Positions 22,929 to 30,412 of a stretch of DNA of 62,365 nucleotides are shown piece by piece. Under the pieces are notes generated by a model. The model made no database searches, had not been told where the DNA came from, and worked only from the letters and a program-made list of their open reading frames with translations. This stretch comes from a virus. The stretch lies in the IMG/VR virus record IMGVR_UViG_3300044632_002565, positions 1 through 62,365 of that record; one strand, 5' to 3'. The translations under genes and the position numbers were made by a program. Position 1 is the stretch's first letter. Each line of letters starts with the position of its first letter.

Positions 22929-24617
22929 TTATTTTTTCTTAGGTTTTATGAAAAGTTTTGTACCAATAAATATTGTTTCATTACTAATCTCTTCATCTTC
23001 ATTGAAGTCTTTATATTGTTTATAACCCAAATCCGTATATTTTTTGATATTTTTTGGTGTGTCAGCTATTTCAGTTTCCAAAGTATCTCCTTTTTCAGGG
23101 TCCTCTTGAAACTCTATGTATTCCTCAGGACCAATAATATCTTTCATGTGGGTATTGACGACTTTTGAAATAGTTGAGTCGAAGTGTTTCCCTTTTTCTG
23201 GTAATTGGGTTTTGAACCTTTCTACAACCTCTGGAACTTTTTCTGGATGGTTTGCAAGATTATATTCAAATTCTTTTTTGTGAGACTCTGGAATTGTACG
23301 ATATACACTCGCTAAAACCATTTTCTCCTCGTCGTTGAGTTGTCTACCTAAAAAAACTTCAACTCCCAAACCAAGTACAGCGATAAAACCGGCCCATCCA
23401 AGTTCTTTAGCCATCACACTTTTCAGAAATGAAATTCTCCAAAATTGTTCAGGAGTTTGACCAACAGTTTTAGCTGCTAAATTCACAAGAGCCTTAGGGT
23501 TTTCAACAAATTCTTTTATAGTTTTTTCAATCAATTCTTTTGTCAAATCATCTCCACCATTGAATATTTGTGTAAACAATCTTTGTTTTTCTAATCCCAA
23601 AGGACCACTTTCTGCTAATTCTTTATAAAATTTCATGACATCGTCTGAAGTTTCCAAAGTAACTTTACTTAGGTCATCAGCTAAAGAATTGAAAACTTCG
23701 GGTTTAACTCCTCTGAATGCGGTACTACCTCTAAGAAGTGGAATACCAGACAGAAGAAAAGTTAAAACCCCTGAAACATTATTACCTTTTTGAAATTCTC
23801 GAACTCCAACTACACCACCAATTCCAACCACACTAAATAAACTCTCCATAATCCACGCTTGAGCGGCTGAAAGGCCATACCTAGCTGATAACCCCCTTGT
23901 CAAAATTGCAAGACCCACAAACGCAAGTATTTGTTTCCACCAAGAAAAATTATCCGCAAATTTTTGATAAGCGTTTCGAGAATCAGTGGGTTCTTCATAC
24001 CAAGGACCACTACCTTTTATACCACCAAGATAATAACCTGTGAAATGCCAAGTTTTATCTTTTTGTTGGGTTATAATACATTTATATTCTTCAGAATCAT
24101 TTGACAGTTGAAATTTAAAAACAGTATCAACAGGCAATATATCCCTCATATTATTAAATAATAGGTCTCTATAAGCATTTTTTTCTTGTTCGGTTGCGGT
24201 TGGACTTAATGGAAATTTTTTTGCTAAGTAATCGGCCGTTGCTTTCCAATCTGTAGGATTAGTAAAGCTTATCGTTGCATTCTGAGGAATCCAAATTCCA
24301 ACTTTTTCTGAGGATGAAACATTTTGTTCTGGTCTTGCATATCTACAATATCCTTGATAACCTGTAGCTTCCCCTTCGTCAACTTTAACAGCCATATTGG
24401 GATATTTGCAGTAGTTTGGATATTCTTCTGGGTTATATTCTTCGGGGGCTTCTGTTGGAGGATTCGCAGGTGCTCCTGGAGTGCCAGCCCATACACCCCC
24501 CATTTGTTCGGTAATAGATTGTTTATTCTCAGTCAAAGTTTTTTTGGAATCATATTTCATTTTCAATAAAATTGATTCCAAACTTTCCTTTGGTGTAAAA
24601 TTTTTATTTTTTTTCAT
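22929..24617 (-). CDS. Large leader-bearing protein with membrane-like segments
   Basis: 562 residues. It starts 'MKKNKNFTPKESLESILLK', followed by 'TLTENKQSITEQMGGVW', where I-T-E|Q would be the processing site (residue ~40). A Pro/Glu-rich stretch follows, then a Cys/Tyr/Pro block ('YPNYCKYPNMAV', 'YCRYARPEQ'), a hydrophobic region near residues 235-300 and a helical tail. Alanine/glycine-rich hydrophobic segments suggest membrane interaction during ejection. No family recognised. It overlaps the preceding gene by ATGA. Confidence 0.65.
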   Translation of the reverse strand: MKKNKNFTPKESLESILLKMKYDSKKTLTENKQSITEQMGGVWAGTPGAPANPPTEAPEEYNPEEYPNYCKYPNMAVKVDEGEATGYQGYCRYARPEQNVSSSEKVGIWIPQNATISFTNPTDWKATADYLAKKFPLSPTATEQEKNAYRDLLFNNMRDILPVDTVFKFQLSNDSEEYKCIITQQKDKTWHFTGYYLGGIKGSGPWYEEPTDSRNAYQKFADNFSWWKQILAFVGLAILTRGLSARYGLSAAQAWIMESLFSVVGIGGVVGVREFQKGNNVSGVLTFLLSGIPLLRGSTAFRGVKPEVFNSLADDLSKVTLETSDDVMKFYKELAESGPLGLEKQRLFTQIFNGGDDLTKELIEKTIKEFVENPKALVNLAAKTVGQTPEQFWRISFLKSVMAKELGWAGFIAVLGLGVEVFLGRQLNDEEKMVLASVYRTIPESHKKEFEYNLANHPEKVPEVVERFKTQLPEKGKHFDSTISKVVNTHMKDIIGPEEYIEFQEDPEKGDTLETEIADTPKNIKKYTDLGYKQYKDFNEDEEISNETIFIGTKLFIKPKKK

Positions 24618-24868
24618 GCGGTTCCCAATTTATTTGCAACCCCTCTGGCAGGTCCACCATGGATTTGAGCCCAAAATTGTCCTTTTTTCGGTAGACTATT
24701 TGCGACACCTCTTCTCGGTCCTCCAACAGTATCGGCCCATTTAGAAGGATTATTACCCTTACCACCTGTTCCACCACCGGCAGCATCTTGTTCTCCCATC
24801 TCCATTTTGGAAGAATTTGTAGTATTTTTCTCAAAAAATTTAATCAGATTTTCTACGTCCAAGTTCAT
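24614..24868 (-). CDS. Small Gly-rich protein with two GGPxRGVAN repeats
   Basis: 84 residues, first gene of the five-gene operon. After a helical start (MNLDVENLIKFFEK) comes a Gly-rich stretch and two copies of a motif: 'WADTVGGPRRGVANSL' and 'WAQIHGGPARGVANKL' (16-residue units). The repeat could bind a repeated partner in the virion. The alternative frame 24604-24834 lacks such order. Coupled to the next gene by ATGA. A TATTTATC motif lies just upstream. Confidence 0.6.
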   Translation of the reverse strand: MNLDVENLIKFFEKNTTNSSKMEMGEQDAAGGGTGGKGNNPSKWADTVGGPRRGVANSLPKKGQFWAQIHGGPARGVANKLGTA

Positions 24869-24871
24869 TAT

Positions 24872-24879
24872 GATAAATA
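24872..24879 (-). promoter_or_regulatory. TATTTATC late-type motif of the large operon
   Basis: Minus strand TATTTATC 3 nt before the ATG at 24868. Confidence 0.4.
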
Positions 24880-24922
24880 CTATGAATTTTCGCTTTTTTT
24901 GGTAATTAAACTACCTTCACAT

Positions 24923-25225
24923 TCAATAAAAATCGGCTTTAGGTAAATCTTGTGGATTTATTGTATAATATTCGTTCAAGAAAATAATTAGTTCATCTTC
25001 ATCTAACTCTATTTTATCAAACTCTCCATCCTCAGATTCCTCAAATTCATCATCAAAGAAATCAAACGATTCAGTAACCAAATCAAATCCATAATCTTGA
25101 ACAAATGTATAGTCAATATTGTCAGTTCTAAGAACATCATCATTATCTTCTATTGTTCTAAAAGATACCTCCAAAATGTTTGCATCACTATTTAAAAAAT
25201 AGGATACTATCTCTTTGATTTCCAT
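24923..25225 (-). CDS. Very acidic protein, unknown
   Basis: 100 residues with a Glu/Asp-rich middle ('DDEFEESEDGEFDKIELDED'), resembling DNA-mimic or adaptor-like small phage proteins. No family is recognised and mimicry is only a possibility. Alone between the large operon and the oxygenase genes. Confidence 0.55.
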   Translation of the reverse strand: MEIKEIVSYFLNSDANILEVSFRTIEDNDDVLRTDNIDYTFVQDYGFDLVTESFDFFDDEFEESEDGEFDKIELDEDELIIFLNEYYTINPQDLPKADFY

Positions 25226-25343
25226 ATACCAAGTAATTTATATACAAATATTCTAAAACAAAGTAAAAAACGTATCTTAGAGAAAAAAATAATATTTTTT
25301 TTCGTCTACATATTCTTATATTTTATAAAACAAAGTTTATCAA

Positions 25344-25925
25344 ATGAGATTTAATTCACTAACTATAGATAATTTCTATGAAAACCCTACCGAAGTACGA
25401 GATTTTGCTTTAAAACAAGAATTCAAAGTTAGAGGTAACTATCCAGGTCAAAGGACAGTTTCTTTCCTGAACGAACCTTTGAAAAATAAGTTCAGAGAGA
25501 TTCTTTCCCCATTCGCAGGAGACATTGTATGGTGGGGTGGTGAATACACCGGCTCGTTCCAATATACAGTTGCTGCAGACCGTTCTTGGATTCATGCAGA
25601 CTCCACAACCGATTGGGCAGCACTTATATATTTGACACCAGATGCCCCACTTAGTTCAGGTACAGGAATTTTTAGACATAAAGCCACTGGTTGGCAACAT
25701 TTCGACTACAAAAGAGAAAACGAACCTGGTTACAAAGAAGCCGCACCTCCAGGTTCAGATTGCCAAGATTATACAAAATGGGAAATGGTAGATAGAATAG
25801 GAAATGTTTTCAATAGATGTGTTATGTACAGAGCAGATAACTATCACGTTTCTTTGGATTATTTTGGTAAAGATATGTATGATGGTAGATTATTTCAGGT
25901 CTTTTTTTTCAATACTGAACGTTAG
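25344..25925 (+). CDS. DUF6445-type 2OG-Fe(II) oxygenase-like protein
   Basis: 193 residues. 'DRSWIHADSTTDWAALIYLT' carries the HxD iron pair, 'GTGIFRHKATGW' follows, and the distal His is probably in 'RADNYHVSLDYFGKD'; 'DGRLFQVFFF' ends the jelly-roll. This is the DUF6445 layout, related to prolyl-hydroxylase-like 2-oxoglutarate oxygenases and frequent in marine phages. Substrate unknown (protein, nucleic acid or sugar). Convergent 4-nt overlap with the next gene. Confidence 0.75.
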   Translation: MRFNSLTIDNFYENPTEVRDFALKQEFKVRGNYPGQRTVSFLNEPLKNKFREILSPFAGDIVWWGGEYTGSFQYTVAADRSWIHADSTTDWAALIYLTPDAPLSSGTGIFRHKATGWQHFDYKRENEPGYKEAAPPGSDCQDYTKWEMVDRIGNVFNRCVMYRADNYHVSLDYFGKDMYDGRLFQVFFFNTER

Positions 25926-26392
25926 TCCAATTTCGATTCCAAATCCAAAACATATTTAAAATCTAAGTCACCAATAACCTGAACGAATCCTTCAGGGCAA
26001 TAACAATAATTGAGAGTACAACTAACTCGGTTATAGTGATAGAATGAAGCGAAAATTGGAGTATAAAATTGTCTACGATAAACAAATTCGATTGGGTCGA
26101 AGGTGGGCTTGAAAAGCATGTTCCCGTGGATGTTCGTATCCATGAGGAAATCAATACTTTCTTCAGCATAAGATTCGAAGTAGGGTAAATCTAATTTATC
26201 AATAAAAGGTATCAAAGGATTTTCAAATCCCGATTTATTTTTTTTATCAAAATAAGAAAAATACGTCAACCTTGTTTTATTTTGTTCTTTTTGTACAAAA
26301 TGCCAAACATAGTGTTGATATTCCTTAGCAATTGAAGGGAAGTCTTTTACTGTTACCTTTTCTCGTACCATTTTATCGGAAATTTGCTCCAC
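25922..26392 (-). CDS. Unknown protein coupled to an oxygenase
   Basis: 156 residues, rich in Tyr/Phe. 'YRRQFYTPIFASFYHYNRVS' and 'LNYCYCPEGFVQVIGDLDFK' look like core beta strands. The first residues overlap the end of the 2OG oxygenase by 20 nt on the same strand, so the two may act together. No family recognised. Confidence 0.55.
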   Translation of the reverse strand: MEQISDKMVREKVTVKDFPSIAKEYQHYVWHFVQKEQNKTRLTYFSYFDKKNKSGFENPLIPFIDKLDLPYFESYAEESIDFLMDTNIHGNMLFKPTFDPIEFVYRRQFYTPIFASFYHYNRVSCTLNYCYCPEGFVQVIGDLDFKYVLDLESKLD

Positions 26393-26966
26393 ATAGCCAC
26401 GTAACCAACGAACGTCTTGTTCCTGAGGTTAAAGGTTTTACTCTATGTAAAAGGAATGAAGGGAAAAAACATATCAATCCCAATTTTTTTGGAACTGTCA
26501 ATAAATTTCCACCAGGATTCATTTCCAATTCACCTCCTTCATATTCACTTGGGTCTGACAATTGGAGTACTACGGATAATTTTCTGTTAGAAATACCAGG
26601 TCCCAAATCCGCATGCCAGTCATAATGGCCACCATCACCGTAGTAAATGGTATACTGTAAGCTATCATGATAACCCCAAATGTCAAAATTCCACATCTCT
26701 TTATTTGCAATTTTGGCCAAATCAGAAATTTTCTTATAAATCCAGCCTGTTTCTGAATTGTCTCCAAGCCAAGATATATCGCTGATTCTGTAATCGTTTA
26801 CTATATTTTTGTCATCAGATACTGTTGTACCCTTTTCTTTTGGAGAATTATCTCCAATTTCTCTTATTTTGATGATTTCCTCGGGTGTAAATCCTTCCGT
26901 AAAGTAATAATAATTCAAATGATTTGTATTATTTCTTTGGTCCGCTAAAAAATAGTTTGATGACAT
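26373..26966 (-). CDS. 2OG-Fe(II) dioxygenase (PiuC/P4H type)
   Basis: 197 residues from the ATG at 26966; the upstream frame is AT-rich without protein character. Double-stranded beta helix with 'GGHYDWHADLGPG' (HxD), 'KLSVVLQLSDPSEYEGGELE', 'GLICFFPSFLLHRVKPLTSG' (distal His) and 'TRRSLVTWLCG' (2OG-binding Arg). These are all the catalytic residues of prolyl-4-hydroxylase/PKHD enzymes. It hydroxylates an unknown substrate. Confidence 0.85.
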   Translation of the reverse strand: MSSNYFLADQRNNTNHLNYYYFTEGFTPEEIIKIREIGDNSPKEKGTTVSDDKNIVNDYRISDISWLGDNSETGWIYKKISDLAKIANKEMWNFDIWGYHDSLQYTIYYGDGGHYDWHADLGPGISNRKLSVVLQLSDPSEYEGGELEMNPGGNLLTVPKKLGLICFFPSFLLHRVKPLTSGTRRSLVTWLCGANFR

Positions 26967-27033
26967 TTTTAAAAATTTTTGTATATTAAAAATACATGTT
27001 TTTATCAATAAATTCAATCTAATTTTTTTTATA

Positions 27034-28188
27034 TTGAAAAAAAAATCAATAATCGACTGTTGTTTTATCTATGATGAGATAGAAATGCTAAAATTCAGGT
27101 TTACTGAGTTATATGATTTTGTTGACAATTTTATTGTGGTTGAAACCAATCGCGATTTCAACGGAGAAAAAAAAGATTTTAACTATGAAACAAAAGAAAT
27201 TTTTTTTCAAAATTGGTTAGATAAAATTATTTATTTGAAATGTGACCTTGATTCTTATCAAGAAGATTCAGATATCAAATTTCAAATATCAAAAATTCAG
27301 TCAGTCATTTTAAATCAGCTAAAAAGTATGAAGTTGGATTATGAAGATTACATACTTTTTTCTGAGGTTGATGAATTACCCCCAAAATTTAGCATAAATG
27401 ATTTGGATAAAATTTTGAGTTTCGAACCAATTGCTTTCTTACAGAAAAATTTTGTTTGTTCCACAGAATATGTCAACACAGAAAACCATTTGGGAACTTT
27501 TTGTTTTACTTTTTCACAATTCCTGAGAGAGAATAATATTATAGACAGTCTTTATTTTAACAAAAATATTATTCATTCAATTTATTACAGAATAGTCGAG
27601 GGTGGGTTTCATTTTTCGAAGTTTGGTAGTGTGGAATCAATAATCAAAAAAACTAACTTGATTGAAAAAAAAGAAATAACTTCGGATGAGGTGAGTAATT
27701 TCAAAAAAAACTTGAGATATTGGGATGATAATTTACCCTTTTTTAAAAACTACGAAGGACCATTACCACAAAATATAGATATCATTGAAAAACCTTTTTT
27801 TGAATCTATCGAACCGAAAAGAAATATAATAATATTGAATTTCAATCAGAATCTTGTTGATGTTTCTAAATTTTCTGAATTCACTAATATTTTAAATTTC
27901 AATTTTACAAAATCCTATGATTATCCACACAAAATAATTGTAACAGATTATTTGACCAATTTTAATATTTTCATACCTGAAAAAAAATTTTACAACTCTG
28001 AAAAATTTGAATTAGAATTTGGATTAAATGAAATAAAAAACGTTTTATCAAAATTAAATTGTCTAAATCAAGATATCTTTGAATTTTATATATATGATGA
28101 AATTTTTCACCTTGATGAGTTTACCGAACTTACTTGGCTTGACATAAAAAATAATCGAATTTATGATTTATTAAAAAACCCCTCATAA
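27034..28188 (+). CDS. Glycosyltransferase family 17-type (TTG start)
   Basis: 384 residues; the start is TTG at 27034, since no ATG lies in frame before 'SIIDCCFIYDEIEMLKFRFT'. That block, 'ELYDFVDNFIVVETNRDFNG' and 'DYILFSEVDELPP' are the conserved start and DxDE-type metal motif of GT17, whose eukaryotic member is beta-1,4-GlcNAc-transferase III. The C-terminal third is unrecognised. It probably modifies a surface glycan or a virion/DNA sugar. A terminator overlaps its end. Confidence 0.8.
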   Translation: MKKKSIIDCCFIYDEIEMLKFRFTELYDFVDNFIVVETNRDFNGEKKDFNYETKEIFFQNWLDKIIYLKCDLDSYQEDSDIKFQISKIQSVILNQLKSMKLDYEDYILFSEVDELPPKFSINDLDKILSFEPIAFLQKNFVCSTEYVNTENHLGTFCFTFSQFLRENNIIDSLYFNKNIIHSIYYRIVEGGFHFSKFGSVESIIKKTNLIEKKEITSDEVSNFKKNLRYWDDNLPFFKNYEGPLPQNIDIIEKPFFESIEPKRNIIILNFNQNLVDVSKFSEFTNILNFNFTKSYDYPHKIIVTDYLTNFNIFIPEKKFYNSEKFELEFGLNEIKNVLSKLNCLNQDIFEFYIYDEIFHLDEFTELTWLDIKNNRIYDLLKNPS

Positions 28189-28201
28189 GAGGGGTTTTTT
28201 T
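28173..28201. terminator. Bidirectional terminator
   Basis: AAAAACCCCTC-ATAA-GAGGGGTTTTT between convergent genes. Confidence 0.85.
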
Positions 28202-28202
28202 A

Positions 28203-29837
28203 TCAATTAAACTTTTTCATTCGTTCCATCATTTCGTTTATCTTATTTTTTTGAATCACAATACTTTCAACAACATCCTCACTCATGTTAGAAAATTCAT
28301 CGTCACCTGTCATAGATGTTATATCTTCCCATGAAGCATTTCTATCTATTTTGTCAGGATTTAATTCATTTGGTTCCAAATCCCAATATACATCTTCATT
28401 TTCTCCCTCATATCCACCGAGCTCTTCACCACCCCAACTATGTGTTTGATACGGTCCCGCTTTTCCTGGCCCCGTACTCACAAAAGCATAAGGTTTTTTT
28501 GCTGAGGTTTGTGATGCTTGTGCACCTGAAATGTCAACCTCCTCCAATTCTTCTTCCCACGCAGATGACATTTCTTCATAAACAGGGTAAACGTCACCAC
28601 CATTTTCATTTCCACCTCCCGACACAAACTCATAAGGTTTTTTAACATCTTTATCATCCAAATCCATATCATCAGCGGGGATAGTGAACGTGTCTTCGAT
28701 TGGGCCATCAGAATCAAAATTAAAAGCGGGGTCTACATTACTTAAATCCATATCAGGTGCATTTCCTCCACCTGTAAAACCACCTTCTCTCAAACCTATA
28801 GCCGCTGATTTTATACTTGAAATTGGTTTTTGTCTCAACGTTCCTCCGTCACCCACGGGCCCGTCAGATTTGAAATCATAAGCCGGTTCTATTTCGTTAT
28901 AATGTTTTCCCATAGAAAGTGGTGTATTAGAAGTAGCACTTTCTTTACTCATTATTTTTTTCATGTGGTGGTCTTTTTCAAAACTATTGTCGTAGTTGTC
29001 ACCTCCTTCAACGTAATCAAATTCACCTTTCAAATCCAAATCTTTAACATTATATATGTCATCTAATTTTCCACCTCTTTCGTATAAAGCCATTTTATTT
29101 AAATAAAAACCCAACTCATCGGCCTTTCTTTTATAAGCGTTCAAAACCCTCATTTTATATGCGGGATTCATTTCAGGGTTCATTTCCTCTAAAGACCTAT
29201 ACATTCTCATACTTGTGTTCAAATGTTCTTCAGTTTTAGAGTCCTGAATAAGTTTGATAATTTTTTCGATAGCTTCTGGTTCATATGGGCGTCTATCCTT
29301 AACTTCTCTTCTTTTCAAAATTTTTTTCACCGCTGGAATATCTAAAATTCCCTCATTAGTTTTTTCTTTGTCTTTTTCATTTTTTATACCGTCAATTTCA
29401 TCTTCTAAATCTATTAAAAAATCTCCGAATTTTTTCAGAGCCTTCTCAAGTTTTGTATCCTCATCTTTTTCCATCCATTTTTCAAATCTTGTTTTTTTTC
29501 TAGTTTTGGTTTCAGTTTCTTCTTCCATTTCTCCTTTCCATCCACATTCTGAACACTCTCCCTCTCTCATTTCTGAACCACATTCTGAACACATACCCTT
29601 TTCCTCTGTTATATTTCGGTCAACTTGTTCATAAATTTTATTGGTATACCCAACTAATTTACCATCGTTAGTTAAAGTGGCACCAAGTTTATCTTTTGCA
29701 AAATCTTGAACATAAAGAGGTTGTTCGTTGGAAACTTTCGGTTGCATTGTTTGGTAACCATTATAAAGTTCTTTATGTTTTGATAAAATATTTTCTTTCT
29801 CTTCCGAAGAAACTTGTTGTAGAAACCAAGGATTCAT
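28203..29837 (-). CDS. Leader-bearing repeat protein with zinc ribbon
   Basis: 544 residues. The start 'VSSEEKENILSKHKELY' shares the [ST]xEEKxxIL leader with the genes at 53312 and 59554. A zinc ribbon 'CSECGSEMREGECSECG' (four Cys) lies near residue 82, a helical middle follows, and then four divergent copies of a short unit: 'PAYDFKSDGP', 'PAFNFDSDGP', 'KPYEFVSGGG', 'KPYAFVSTGP'. The chain is strongly acidic. Such repeats suggest a binding platform or repeated protease sites in a virion protein. No known family. Confidence 0.65.
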   Translation of the reverse strand: MNPWFLQQVSSEEKENILSKHKELYNGYQTMQPKVSNEQPLYVQDFAKDKLGATLTNDGKLVGYTNKIYEQVDRNITEEKGMCSECGSEMREGECSECGWKGEMEEETETKTRKKTRFEKWMEKDEDTKLEKALKKFGDFLIDLEDEIDGIKNEKDKEKTNEGILDIPAVKKILKRREVKDRRPYEPEAIEKIIKLIQDSKTEEHLNTSMRMYRSLEEMNPEMNPAYKMRVLNAYKRKADELGFYLNKMALYERGGKLDDIYNVKDLDLKGEFDYVEGGDNYDNSFEKDHHMKKIMSKESATSNTPLSMGKHYNEIEPAYDFKSDGPVGDGGTLRQKPISSIKSAAIGLREGGFTGGGNAPDMDLSNVDPAFNFDSDGPIEDTFTIPADDMDLDDKDVKKPYEFVSGGGNENGGDVYPVYEEMSSAWEEELEEVDISGAQASQTSAKKPYAFVSTGPGKAGPYQTHSWGGEELGGYEGENEDVYWDLEPNELNPDKIDRNASWEDITSMTGDDEFSNMSEDVVESIVIQKNKINEMMERMKKFN

Positions 29838-29848
29838 AATTTTTTCTT

Positions 29849-29856
29849 TATAAATA
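29849..29856 (-). promoter_or_regulatory. TATTTATA late-type motif
   Basis: Minus strand copy 11 nt before the ATG at 29837. Confidence 0.4.
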
Positions 29857-30010
29857 TCTTTGAAAATATCTTTTTTTGATTTGACATCAAATAAAAATTG
29901 TTGTAATTTTGTTTTGAAAACAAGTGGGATTTAAATTTCTGTTAGTAACTTGGTAATTGCTTGTAGCCTTATTTATAAATCACTTGTTTTCACTTTTAAA
30001 AAAAATCAAA

Positions 30011-30214
30011 ATGCACATACTACTTTTTAACACCACAACCAAAACAGTTCAAGTAACTGAGAATACCAAAATACTTTTTTCTTATTCAAATGTTCCAACC
30101 GTAAAAATTAGAGAAGAGGGTTTCTATGAAGTTATGAGAGAAACTTCGAACGAAGAAAGATTACCGGTTGCTAGATTTCCGATTCAAAACACTATCATGC
30201 TAATTGAAAAATAA
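30011..30214 (+). CDS. Small beta-rich protein, unknown
   Basis: 67 residues from the ATG at 30011 ('MHILLFNTTTKTVQVTENTK'). A compact beta-barrel-like pattern. Followed 15 nt later by a small helical protein and thymidylate synthase on the same strand, so probably one transcript. No family recognised. The TTATTTATAAATC sequence about 40 nt upstream may be its promoter. Confidence 0.55.
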   Translation: MHILLFNTTTKTVQVTENTKILFSYSNVPTVKIREEGFYEVMRETSNEERLPVARFPIQNTIMLIEK

Positions 30215-30229
30215 TTTAGATTGATTATT

Positions 30230-30412
30230 ATGAAAAACGAAGAGTTAGTTAAAAATCTCATCAAAGAGGCTGAAGAATTAAAAATCAAAGAGAACGTTCT
30301 TTGCACGGTTGAAAAACTCATGGAGCTGAATCCCCTAATGAGTAAATTGGACGCATTGAAATTAGCTTTGAGTAACGCTAAACTACATGCAGGTTTAAAC
30401 GTACGTAAATGA
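30230..30412 (+). CDS. Small helical protein coupled to thymidylate synthase
   Basis: 60 residues from the ATG at 30230, all helix ('EELVKNLIKEAEELKIKENV', 'KLDALKLALSNAKLHAG'). Its stop overlaps the thyA start by ATGA. No family recognised; possibly a regulator or subunit. Confidence 0.6.
   Translation: MKNEELVKNLIKEAEELKIKENVLCTVEKLMELNPLMSKLDALKLALSNAKLHAGLNVRK

Noticed and set aside
24604-24834. Alternative minus-strand frame of the operon's first gene
   Set aside because: The 24614-24868 frame contains the two GGPxRGVAN repeats and couples by ATGA to the next gene.
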